DNA of 48,227 bases from a virus, in IMG/VR virus record IMGVR_UViG_3300025085_000041, positions 1-48,227 of that record; one strand, written 5' to 3'. Every line of letters begins with the position of its first letter. Position 1 is the first letter of the stretch. Below are positions 12,843 through 21,700 of this stretch, in pieces. The notes under the pieces are model-generated. The model ran no database searches. It saw only the letters and a list, made by a program, of their open reading frames with translations, and had not been told where the DNA came from. A program made the position numbers and the translations under genes.

Positions 12843-15254
12843 ATGGACATAACCATATTTAAAGACATAAAACAGACATCACAACCCTTCTACAGAAATA
12901 TAAACCTGGTGTTAAAAAGAATACAAGATGGATCTTCCAAGGATATAGTTAAAAAAATACGTGCCGAAAAAGATAAGAATAATAGGAACATATTAAAGCA
13001 AAAACTACCAGCAATTTGTTTTAGTGGAAAATTTACAAAACGAAATGACAAAGCTTTAAAAGAGCATAGTGGTTTGATATGCTTGGACTTTGATGGGTAC
13101 AAGTCAAGTAAAGATTTATTACAAGAAAAAGAAAAGCTTTCAAAAGATAAATATGTTTATGCAGTATTTATTTCTCCAAGTGGTAATGGCTTAAAAGTTT
13201 TAGTTAAAATACCTCCAATTACAGAGAATCATAAAAGCTACTTCCTAAGCCTTCAAAAACATTTTGATAGCGATTACTTCGATAAGTCTTGTAAAAACGT
13301 CTCAAGAGTCTGCTATGAGTCTTATGATCCATTAATTCACATAAACGCTCAGTCAAGTTTATGGGATAGCATACAAGAACAAGAATACAACGAAGTAAAT
13401 AAGAATACTGATATACCAACAATACCAGTAACGGATGAAAATAAAATAGTAGAAATATTAGTTAAATGGTGGGAAAAGAAATTTCCCATGAATGAAGGAG
13501 AAAGAAACAATAATGCTTATGTTTTGGCTGCCGCTTTAAATGATTTTGGAGTATACCAATCTTTAGCTGAGTCAGTATTAAATAATTATCAAACAAAAAA
13601 TTTTGATAGAGAAGAGATAAGAAGGACAATACGAAGTGCTTATTCTAATAAGCATAATTTTGGTACAAAGTATTATGAAGATGAAGATCGCCTTAACAAC
13701 TTAAGAATGAAGTTAAAAAGAGGTGTACCAAAAAAAGAAATTAGATCTCAATTGCAAGAGTCAGATATTGAGGTCGCTACCATAGACAATGTGTTGGCTC
13801 GTTTAGATGAAGAAAATGCAAACAATCAGTTTTGGACAAAAAACGACAAAGGAGTTATAAAAATAGTTCACATACTTTTCAAGCAATTCCTGGAGGAGAA
13901 TGGATTTTATAAGTTTAACCCTGAAGGAAGTAAGAATTATGTTTTTGTAAGAGTAACTAACAACTTAATAGATCACACTTCTGAGAAAGAAATAAAAGAT
14001 TTTATTTTAAACTATCTATTAGAAGTAGACGATCTAAGTGTTTATAATTATTTTGCTGAACATACCAGGTATTTTAGAGAAGAGTTTTTAACCCTTCTGT
14101 CATCTATTGCGGTTTATTTTATAGAAGATACAAAAGATAGTGCCTATCTGTATTATAAAAATTGTGCAGTAAAAATAACTAACAATCAACTTATAAAAAT
14201 CGACTACTTAGATTTAGGTGGTTACGTATGGAAAGATCACGTAATAGATAGAGTTTTTAATGAATGTGATGCAGAAAGTTGTGATTACCAGCAATTTATT
14301 AAAAACATTTGTGGTAAAGATGATAACAGAGTTAATTCTATGAAGTCAACAATAGGGTATTTACTTCATGCCTGGAAAAACTTATCCTACTGTCCAGCAG
14401 TAATATTAAATGATGAGGTAATATCAGATAATCCAGAAGGAGGAACAGGTAAGGGTATTTTTATGAACGCCTTGAGTCATATGAAAAAATTAGTATTTAT
14501 AGATGGTAAGTCGTTTAATTTTGAAAAAAGCTTTGCTTATCAAACTGTTAGTGTTGATACTCAAATATTATGTTTTGATGATGTGAAGAAGCATTTTGAC
14601 TTTGAAAGATTATTTTCTGTTGTTACAGAAGGCTTAGTCCTGGAAAAGAAAAATAAAGATGCTATAAAAATTCCATTTAGTAAATCACCTAAAGTCTCTA
14701 TAACAACAAATTACGCTATCAAAGGTAAAGGATCATCTTTTGAAAGAAGAAAATGGGAATTAGAATTAGCCCAGCACTACACCAAAGATTTTACACCACT
14801 TATGGAATTTGGAAAACTTATGTTTGGAGAATGGGATGATGATGAATGGTGTCAATTTGATAATTATATGATAAGTTGTGTTCAAACTTATATGAATCAT
14901 GGCCTTATAAAATCAAAATTTATAAACCTAAAGACAAGACAATTATCAGCAGAAACTTGTCACGAATTTTTAGAATGGAGCGGAGAAATAGGTGGAGGAT
15001 CACAACACGAAAAATTAAAGCAAGCTGGAAGGGTATACAAGAGTGACCTATATTTAGATTTTGTTGAAGACAATCCAGACTTTGCTCCAAAGTCTAAGTT
15101 TACTGTTTCACGAACTAAATTTTATAAATGGCTTACTGCTTATTCTGTATACAAATACAATTGCAAACCTGAAGAAGATAGAGATTCACAAGGTAGATGG
15201 ATAAGGTTTAGAAGTAAGCACGAGTTAGAAGAAAACGGAAGATTAGATTTTTAA
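12843..15254 (+). CDS. Primase (VirE/BT4734-type) fused to SF3-like helicase
   Basis: An 803-residue replication protein. The N-terminal region (about 55-170) has the VirE_N/BT4734 primase-like pattern LICLDFD (78-84, Asp82 and Asp84), SPSGNGLKVLVKI (111-123) and FDKSCKNVSRVCYESYDP. The C-terminal half is a helicase with Walker A GGTGKG (533-538) and Walker B ILCFDD (Asp579, Asp580), followed by an SF3-like TTN sensor (VSITTNYAIKG) and an arginine-rich GSSFERRKWEL segment. It should synthesise primers and unwind the phage DNA. Such fusions are typical of Bacteroidota phages and elements. It is preceded by the duplicated regulatory element and followed after one base by the SF2 helicase gene. 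Confidence 0.88.
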   Translation: MDITIFKDIKQTSQPFYRNINLVLKRIQDGSSKDIVKKIRAEKDKNNRNILKQKLPAICFSGKFTKRNDKALKEHSGLICLDFDGYKSSKDLLQEKEKLSKDKYVYAVFISPSGNGLKVLVKIPPITENHKSYFLSLQKHFDSDYFDKSCKNVSRVCYESYDPLIHINAQSSLWDSIQEQEYNEVNKNTDIPTIPVTDENKIVEILVKWWEKKFPMNEGERNNNAYVLAAALNDFGVYQSLAESVLNNYQTKNFDREEIRRTIRSAYSNKHNFGTKYYEDEDRLNNLRMKLKRGVPKKEIRSQLQESDIEVATIDNVLARLDEENANNQFWTKNDKGVIKIVHILFKQFLEENGFYKFNPEGSKNYVFVRVTNNLIDHTSEKEIKDFILNYLLEVDDLSVYNYFAEHTRYFREEFLTLLSSIAVYFIEDTKDSAYLYYKNCAVKITNNQLIKIDYLDLGGYVWKDHVIDRVFNECDAESCDYQQFIKNICGKDDNRVNSMKSTIGYLLHAWKNLSYCPAVILNDEVISDNPEGGTGKGIFMNALSHMKKLVFIDGKSFNFEKSFAYQTVSVDTQILCFDDVKKHFDFERLFSVVTEGLVLEKKNKDAIKIPFSKSPKVSITTNYAIKGKGSSFERRKWELELAQHYTKDFTPLMEFGKLMFGEWDDDEWCQFDNYMISCVQTYMNHGLIKSKFINLKTRQLSAETCHEFLEWSGEIGGGSQHEKLKQAGRVYKSDLYLDFVEDNPDFAPKSKFTVSRTKFYKWLTAYSVYKYNCKPEEDRDSQGRWIRFRSKHELEENGRLDF

Positions 15255-15255
15255 T

Positions 15256-16485
15256 ATGGAGTTTAGAGACTATCAAAAAGAAATAATTAATAAAGCCAAG
15301 CCTCTATTGTTAAAAGATAAATTTGTTTATCTTGCAATGGAGGTAAGAACTGGTAAAACTCTCACGAGCTTGGGTGTAAGTGCGCTTTTGCCAGTCTCTA
15401 ACCTTTTATTTATTACTAAGAAAAAAGCTATAAGCAGTATACAAGATGACTATAAACTTCTTGATCCTTCTTACAATATTACTGTTATTAACTACGAATC
15501 ACTTCATAAAATAGACCAGAGAGGCTGGGATATGGTAATCTGTGATGAGGCCCATGGTATGGGAGCGTTTCCAAAAAGAAACAAAAGATCAACGCAAGTT
15601 CGTTCTTTGATCTTAGAAAACAATCCTTTTGTAATATTCTTATCTGGAACACCAACACCTGAATCATTTAGTCAAATGTACCATCAAGTATCAGTAGTTC
15701 GTAAACATCCATTTAGTGATTATGTAAACTTTTATAAGTTTTCTAAACAATACGTAAATGTTAAGCAAAGAAAAATCAATTCTCTTTACATAAACGATTA
15801 CTCAGATGGCCTACAATCAATTATTGATGAGATGAAACCACATACTATTTCTTATACTCAAAAAGAAGCTGGGTTTAAAATTAACACTAAAGAACATATT
15901 TTAGAAGTAGAGATGAGTCCGATGACATATCAACTAACAAGTAAATTAAAAAAACATTTAGTTATTGAAGGAAGTGAAGACGTGATATTAGCTGATACTC
16001 CAGTAAAACTTATGATGAAGCTTCATCAAATGTATTCAGGAACTGTAAAATTTGAATCAGGAAACTCTATGATTATTGATTTAAGTAAAGCAGAGTTTAT
16101 ACACGATAACTTTGCTGATGCTAAAATCGGTATATTTTATAAATTCAAGGAAGAGTTAAATGCACTAAAAGAAGTTTACGGAGATGGTTTATGTACTGAT
16201 TTAGAAACATTTAACGAAACAAATAAAACCATAGCTTTGCAAATCGTAAGCGGAAGAGAAGGAATATCTCTACGGAAAGCTGAATGTCTGGTATATTATA
16301 ATATTGATTTTTCAGCTACCAGTTACTGGCAGTCCAGGGATCGTATGACAACTAAAGAAAGATTGGAAAGCGATGTTTATTGGGTATTTTCAAAAGATGG
16401 TATAGAAAAAGAAATATACAAGGCTGTTACAAAGAAAAAAGATTACACCCTAAGACATTTTAAAAGAGATCTATTGTCCTTATGA
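15256..16485 (+). CDS. SF2 DEAH-type helicase/translocase
   Basis: A 409-residue SF2 ATPase. An N-terminal Q-like motif (FRDYQKEII), Walker A RTGKT (31-35), Walker B DEAH (97-100), motif III SGTPTP (130-135) and C-terminal motif VI QSRDRM (about 358-363) are in order. The arrangement is that of small phage Snf2-like or Rad54/T4 UvsW-like translocases, without accessory domains. It probably remodels replication or recombination intermediates. It directly follows the primase-helicase gene and overlaps the next gene by four bases. Confidence 0.88.
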   Translation: MEFRDYQKEIINKAKPLLLKDKFVYLAMEVRTGKTLTSLGVSALLPVSNLLFITKKKAISSIQDDYKLLDPSYNITVINYESLHKIDQRGWDMVICDEAHGMGAFPKRNKRSTQVRSLILENNPFVIFLSGTPTPESFSQMYHQVSVVRKHPFSDYVNFYKFSKQYVNVKQRKINSLYINDYSDGLQSIIDEMKPHTISYTQKEAGFKINTKEHILEVEMSPMTYQLTSKLKKHLVIEGSEDVILADTPVKLMMKLHQMYSGTVKFESGNSMIIDLSKAEFIHDNFADAKIGIFYKFKEELNALKEVYGDGLCTDLETFNETNKTIALQIVSGREGISLRKAECLVYYNIDFSATSYWQSRDRMTTKERLESDVYWVFSKDGIEKEIYKAVTKKKDYTLRHFKRDLLSL

Positions 16486-16706
16486 AGTTTATAAAATTTT
16501 TTTTAATTTGGTACAGTCAACAAATGGCAATACCATTTTGGGTAATTGGACACGTACATTTACACTTTGCAACCTGGCATGACCTATATGAATACGCTTT
16601 GTCTATTGTTTTACATATAATGGTAGGAATTGGTTTTTGGATTGACTGGAAACAAAACGGATATGACGGAACAACAGATACAGAACAAAAGAATAAAAGA
16701 ACTTGA
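16482..16706 (+). CDS. Small membrane protein with two predicted spans
   Basis: A 74-residue protein with two hydrophobic stretches, about residues 4-27 (FFLIWYSQQMAIPFWVIGHV) and 38-54 (YALSIVLHIMVGIGFWI), separated by a His-rich loop, and a charged tail (GYDGTTDTEQKNKRT). The size and two spans fit a holin, but its position inside the replication block is unusual for one. It starts in an ATGA overlap with the helicase gene and its 3' end overlaps the nuclease gene by 44 bases. I cannot choose between holin and another role. Confidence 0.55.
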   Translation: MKFIKFFLIWYSQQMAIPFWVIGHVHLHFATWHDLYEYALSIVLHIMVGIGFWIDWKQNGYDGTTDTEQKNKRT

Positions 16707-16902
16707 AGGAGAAGGGTATTATGTTATAAAACTGAAACTTACAAATAAAAATGGTATACCTGATTTGATAGCGCTTCCTCCAGGATGTGATGTTCTTTTC
16801 TCTGAAATAAAAAAACCAAAAGGAGTATTGTCTGATCTTCAAAAGTTTAGAATAAAAGAATTAAAAAAATATGGGTTTAAAACTGAAGTATATAAAGGAT
16901 GA
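16663..16902 (+). CDS. VRR-NUC domain nuclease
   Basis: Read from the ATG at 16663 the product is 79 residues, the size of stand-alone phage VRR-NUC proteins. It carries the PD-(D/E)XK core: GIPDLIAL (31-38, Asp34), SEIK (47-50, Glu48 and Lys50) and a helix with Gln60 (SDLQKFRIKEL). The family includes Holliday-junction or flap-type endonucleases, so it may process replication or recombination branches made by the neighbouring helicases. The alternative start at 16630 would add 11 residues within the membrane protein gene. Confidence 0.85.
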   Translation: MTEQQIQNKRIKELEGEGYYVIKLKLTNKNGIPDLIALPPGCDVLFSEIKKPKGVLSDLQKFRIKELKKYGFKTEVYKG

Positions 16903-17185
16903 TGGATATGATGTTTATGAGGAATATCTTGAAGCTTTAGACTCCCTTGAGCTGGGATTGTCTTTAGTTATTTCTGAATACATTGACTCTAAAGTTTTAT
17001 ATCTACCAGTAAATGATTATATATCTCAAATATTGGGAGGTACGGTAAAATATAAAAATGAAAATATATTTTTTGCATTAGAAATAATAAGAACACAAGG
17101 ATCTTTTTTAATGTTGTCGGATCTAAAAATAATAAGTTCTGATGATTATCTCGATTTAATTAATTTAAACTTACATATAAAATGA
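16871..17185 (+). CDS. Hypothetical protein (104 aa)
   Basis: Not recognised. An acidic N-terminal helix (DVYEEYLEALDSLELGLSLVI) is followed by a mixed region. It overlaps the nuclease gene by 32 bases because no later ATG is available in frame near the start; a non-ATG start just after the nuclease stop cannot be excluded. It overlaps the next gene by four bases. Confidence 0.6.
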   Translation: MGLKLKYIKDDGYDVYEEYLEALDSLELGLSLVISEYIDSKVLYLPVNDYISQILGGTVKYKNENIFFALEIIRTQGSFLMLSDLKIISSDDYLDLINLNLHIK

Positions 17186-17706
17186 AACCTATTGATAAAG
17201 GAATAAACAATATAATATTAATTATAAACGAAGAGTTAGGTATTGATTTAATGCAAAACCCAAAAAGAAGACAGAGAATTTATGTGTTCGGAAGAGCTAT
17301 ATTATATAAAATTCTAAGAAAACATTTAAATATGACACTAAGTGATATCGCAAAAGTTTTAAACAAAAACCATGCAACAGTATTACATAGCTTAAAACAA
17401 CTTCCTTTCTTGTTAAAGTTTGATAAAAACCTGGCCAGTAAGCATAATAATGTTATGTATATGTGGCTCGGAAATGTTGATAACTCTGTTGAAGTTTCAG
17501 ACCAAGAGTTAAAAACAAGGATAAGATACCTTATAAATCAAAATAAAATGTTAAATTTGGAGGTGGATGAGCTAAATACTAAGCTTTCCGACTACACAGG
17601 AAAATATCACAAATACTTAGAGTTAAGTCAAGAGTGGGGTTTTAGGGTTGGAGATAGGTTTGACGAGTTTAAAAGAAAAGTAAATACTTTATTAAATGGA
17701 ATGTAA
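17182..17706 (+). CDS. Second DnaA domain IV-like protein with coiled coil
   Basis: A 174-residue protein. Residues 30-80 follow DnaA domain IV: RQRIYVFGRAILYKILRKH, LTLSDIA-like second helix (MTLSDIAKVLNK) and the signature-like NHATVLHSLKQL (63-74). The second half (about 110-170) is a long charged helix, probably a coiled coil for oligomerisation. It matches DnaA better than the earlier small gene does, especially the H-A-T-V-L-H stretch. It may bind phage origin sites or compete with host DnaA. No ATPase domain is present. Confidence 0.7.
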   Translation: MKPIDKGINNIILIINEELGIDLMQNPKRRQRIYVFGRAILYKILRKHLNMTLSDIAKVLNKNHATVLHSLKQLPFLLKFDKNLASKHNNVMYMWLGNVDNSVEVSDQELKTRIRYLINQNKMLNLEVDELNTKLSDYTGKYHKYLELSQEWGFRVGDRFDEFKRKVNTLLNGM

Positions 17707-17932
17707 ATATACGTTTGAAGATTTAGATAAAATCATGAATTTTACTTCATGGACTGACAAAAAGAAAGTTGATACTTTGCTTTTTATAGACTGCTCACTT
17801 TATACAAATATGGGTACGGAGTCTACTCAAACAGAGAGAAATATTACTAAGTCTAAGTCTAAAAAGTTATACAAAGCTATATCTAAAATTGATCCGTCAG
17901 TCGGACGCCTTATATTAAAATCTATAGATTAA
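17696..17932 (+). CDS. Small hypothetical protein (78 aa)
   Basis: Not recognised. A basic 78-residue protein, mostly helical, with TQTERNITKSKSKKLYKAISKID in the middle. It overlaps the DnaA-like gene by 11 bases and the next gene by one base (TAATG), indicating coupled translation. Confidence 0.62.
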   Translation: MECKYTFEDLDKIMNFTSWTDKKKVDTLLFIDCSLYTNMGTESTQTERNITKSKSKKLYKAISKIDPSVGRLILKSID

Positions 17933-18126
17933 TGGCAAATCCAATATCAGCTGATGACATACAAGCGATAAACCACATAAACTATGTGTCTAACAGTATG
18001 CATTCTTTGACTGATGATTTGTACGAAGATTTAATGGATAGAGACCACGACAAAGCAAAGCTAAAGGCTAAAAATATAATTATACTAATGAATGATTTAA
18101 TTAAATCTTTATCTGATGAAGTCTAA
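17932..18126 (+). CDS. Small hypothetical protein (64 aa)
   Basis: Not recognised. An acidic helical protein (DDLYEDLMDRDHDKAKLKAKNIIILMNDLIK) with helix-pair spacing. Its stop overlaps the start of a tiny gene encoding 38 residues. Confidence 0.6.
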   Translation: MANPISADDIQAINHINYVSNSMHSLTDDLYEDLMDRDHDKAKLKAKNIIILMNDLIKSLSDEV

Positions 18127-18232
18127 AGCAGATCAAAAAAACAATATAATAGCAGAAATTTTAAGATTAAAAAAACTACCTCAATCAGCTAAAGTATTGT
18201 TGAAGATAAAAAAACTACAACAGAAATTATGA
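18116..18232 (+). CDS. Tiny basic peptide gene (38 aa)
   Basis: A 38-residue Lys/Leu-rich helical peptide (EILRLKKLPQSAKVLLKIKKL centre). Its ATG overlaps the preceding gene by 11 bases and its TGA overlaps the next ATG (ATGA), and it exactly fills the space between two genes. That packing is the main support. Confidence 0.5.
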   Translation: MKSKADQKNNIIAEILRLKKLPQSAKVLLKIKKLQQKL

Positions 18233-18549
18233 ATAAAGGAATAGCTACAGAGTTACAAGAGTTTTGTGAAACCATCGCAAAAAGATACTCTAACACCGCA
18301 AGAGTTGGAAACGTAAACAATGAAGCTTTTACTGTTGAAGAAATAATACCAACTTCAGATCACAGTGCTTGCGTTAATTTTTCTAAGACAGGAGGTAAAG
18401 TTGCAGTTGCTTTTTTCTACTACATAAATAAAGGAAGATCAAAAGGATGGAAATACTTTTTTCCAACAGACTCACACGTGAATGGATTTCAAGCGTTTTT
18501 GTACTACAAACTGGAAGCGGAAAGGAAAAATTATTCTAAGAATTTTTAG
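18229..18549 (+). CDS. Hypothetical protein, last gene of the rightward module (106 aa)
   Basis: Not recognised. A mixed alpha/beta 106-residue protein with aromatic C-terminal half (VAVAFFYYINKGRSKGWKYFFP). It ends the plus-strand module and converges on the late module, overlapping the last minus-strand gene by 14 bases. I see no separate bidirectional terminator in the overlap. Confidence 0.66.
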   Translation: MNKGIATELQEFCETIAKRYSNTARVGNVNNEAFTVEEIIPTSDHSACVNFSKTGGKVAVAFFYYINKGRSKGWKYFFPTDSHVNGFQAFLYYKLEAERKNYSKNF

Positions 18550-18775
18550 CCTTACACTTAGCCCAGTGTATTTCAGCGCACTTCTTGTAATCCTGGATAT
18601 CTTCAAAGTATTGCCTAACATTATCATAAACATCATTTTCCATAGGAATAAGAGGTCTTGAAGGATTAAATAGTAAATATATACGCTCATCTTTTTCAAG
18701 CATATCTTTATAGTCTTCCTTTCCAGTTAAAATTTTATAACTGTCTATCATACATTTATGTTCGTCAAAAGCCAT
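18536..18775 (-). CDS. Small hypothetical protein, last gene of the late operon (79 aa)
   Basis: Not recognised. A 79-residue helical, Cys-containing protein (CMIDSYKILTGKEDY; CAEIHWAKCKAKNS). It starts four bases after the stop of the giant ejection protein, so it belongs to the late transcript, and overlaps the convergent plus-strand gene by 14 bases. Its position would suit a lysis or virion accessory gene, but no signal peptide or enzymatic motif is seen. Confidence 0.62.
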   Translation of the reverse strand: MAFDEHKCMIDSYKILTGKEDYKDMLEKDERIYLLFNPSRPLIPMENDVYDNVRQYFEDIQDYKKCAEIHWAKCKAKNS

Positions 18776-18779
18776 ACGT

Positions 18780-21700
18780 TTATTGTTTTATAACATCTCC
18801 TCCGCTAATTACATCTGAATTAATTTTATCAGAATCTTTTAGTTTATCTTGACGTAGCTGGTATCTATATTCTTTTGGATCATTATCTTTTAAAAAATCT
18901 AAATATTGTTTTCTTTCTTTAGCTTTTTTAGTTTTTCTTCTTTTAACAACGTCATCTTCAAACATTTCTTTCATTACAACTCTTCTTACATCTTTATAGA
19001 AAGGAATAAGGCCTAAATTACCCATAAGCTCCAGAGCCATACGATTTGTGAGTTCTTTTTTGTTTTTTTCTCTACTCTCTTCTGTCTTATTAGTAATAGA
19101 TCTTACAGCTAAATCTGTACTTCTTTGAAGAGTTTTAATTATTGGCCCCATTGGCCCAGCAAGTAATCCAATAGTGGTTTCTATTAATCCCTTCTTTTTT
19201 AAATCTCCTTCATTAAACTGAGAAAATGTAATAGAATGCTTAAAAGGATCATACTCTCCTTCTCTAAATTCTCCTAACATATATTCATTAAACTTCTCTA
19301 TACCAAAAGCAGGTAGAAGGTTAGGTATATTACCCATACTTCTTCGAGTCATTAAAGTTAACACTGTACCAATTGTTTGTCGAGTGATCATATCTTCAAT
19401 CGAAGAATCATCTTCTTCATATTCTGCGTCAGTAAACAGCTCATCAAATCCGTCTGAAACAAGAGATAATAAAAGAGGATACATCGTCATCCTTACAGTT
19501 GCAGCGGTCATAATTCCAACAGCTTGCTTCTTGCTCATATCACCACTTCTTTGTAAAGCCCCTACTGCATTACGAACTGTTCCGTATTCAAATAAACTAA
19601 AGGTTGCCATAAATTTATTTACAGCCCTGTAAGTATTTAAAAGCATTGGCTGATTAGGATCATTTCTTCTCATGTTTTTTATTACACCTTTAAATGGGTT
19701 TTGAGAACTACTTATTCTAACACCCATTCTATCTGCTTCTGCGGTAGATTTCTTTACCGCATCAGAATATTCATCGCTTAGGTATTTAGAAGTTCCTTCA
19801 CCTATTTCAACAAAATCTTTTTTACTTAATTTAATTCCTGTTTCAGCCTCAAATTTTAAAGCAAAAGTTCCATACCACATTGGTCTGGTCATTGCTCTAT
19901 CAGGAGTAGATATAATAGCGCCAGCAATTTGATCAATAGCACTAATAGTTTGTTTTGGGCCTAACCTTCCAAGTATACCTAAAACATTCATAAACCCACT
20001 TTTAGCTCTCATTGAGTCTGGCGAGCTTTGAGCAAAGTTAGACATATCAGCAAATCGAGAAGTAAAAGTTTTAGCATTATATTGCTTAGTGGTTTCAGAA
20101 GATCCTAAATTATTTAATATATCAGCACCTTTTTTGCCTCCCAAATATGCAAGTCCAGAAAACTTCTTAAAACCAAGTAGTGCTGCTTTCGGATTAGCCA
20201 TAACAAAACTAAGGTTGGAAGCAAGTTCTATTCCCATCCTTGGGACACCAGCTAATATTGCCTGATAAGCATTTCTTTTTATCCTATTCAAAAACATTTC
20301 ACCAACACCAACTGGTCTCATAGTTTCTCCATAAGTAATCTTTATCACTTCTTCTACTGACTTCTTTAAAGCATCAGCAGCTTGAATTTGAGCGTCAGTA
20401 CCATCAGCTTTCATATTTTTTGAAACCTTGTTTACAGTCTTCATAACCTCTCGTATTTTTGAGGTCATAAAATAATCTATATTGGTTTCTTGTAAACCTC
20501 TTTGAGCAGACAAAGAAGGATCAAAGCTAATAGGTTTTGGCCCATTAGTTCTACCTTCAAAAGTACCAGACTTTGTAGAAGCCTTAGAAAACTCAACAGC
20601 CTTTTCATCAATAGCTGCACTTGTTTCATTTGATAAAACAACTCTATGAGAATATCCATTTAATAAGTCTATTCTATTTGATCTAATAACTGAAGACGTA
20701 AATAAACCTTTCTCAGCTAAACTATTATTAACCTCATCATATATTGATAAAGCCTTTTTTTCACCTTTAGTTAAGCTGGATTCTAATTTATCTAAACTAA
20801 TCTCACCATCTACAGTAAATTCCTCAACAAGTTGCTCTAATATTTTTAAATCGTTTTTATATACGTTTTTGTTTTCTGGTTTTTTATAAAACTCTATCGT
20901 AGCATCAATCATTTCTTTTGCTGAAGGAGCTTTTTTATTAGGCTTTCCGTTTTTATCTAAGTTTAAAATATGCTCTCTTGCTAACTGTAATAATCTAATC
21001 TTATATTTTTTAGCTACAATTTTGTTTGCACTATTTCCAAATCTTGCTGTTCTACGAATAATTCCTTTTCCATCAAACTCCAGAACTTTTTCAGCCGACT
21101 CTATTTTACTGAACCCTTGATCAGTGTTTACTTTAAAAGCCTCATATGTTTTAGCAAGTAAACCAAAAGTGTTATCAAATATTACAGTGCTATTTAAATT
21201 ACCGAAAGCATCATCAATATATGAAGCAACATTAGATCTTACTTTATCTAATATTATGTTTTTACCTGAAGGACTTCTGCTTGTTATTGCAAGTTTAATG
21301 GATGAAGATAAGTTTTTAAAGTTTCTCTTTATACCTGATAAAGTTATTTTACTGAATGGCTTTGTAACAATTTTCGCAGCCTTATTACTTTTTACTTCTA
21401 ATAAAATATTATTAGCTTCTGGAGTCACAATACCTTGAGAAAGATTCTGCATGACAGATCGTAAACTTTCTACCATAGAGTAATCAAAAGTACCATCTTC
21501 ATTTTCATTTACTAACTCTTTTATATCTTCATCTGTAATTAAGTTTAGTTCTTCAGCAATCTTTTTAGAATCTTTATTTGATATTAAATCAGTATCAGCT
21601 TTTATATCTTTTATTTCAACTATAGCTTCATCAAGATTATACTCTTTTGATTCTTTTTCTTTTTTAACTTTTTCAACTTTTACATCTGTATCTGCTTCCG

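Noticed and set aside
16482-16706. Confident holin assignment for the two-span membrane protein
   Set aside because: The two hydrophobic segments fit, but no endolysin or other lysis gene is adjacent and the gene lies among replication genes.
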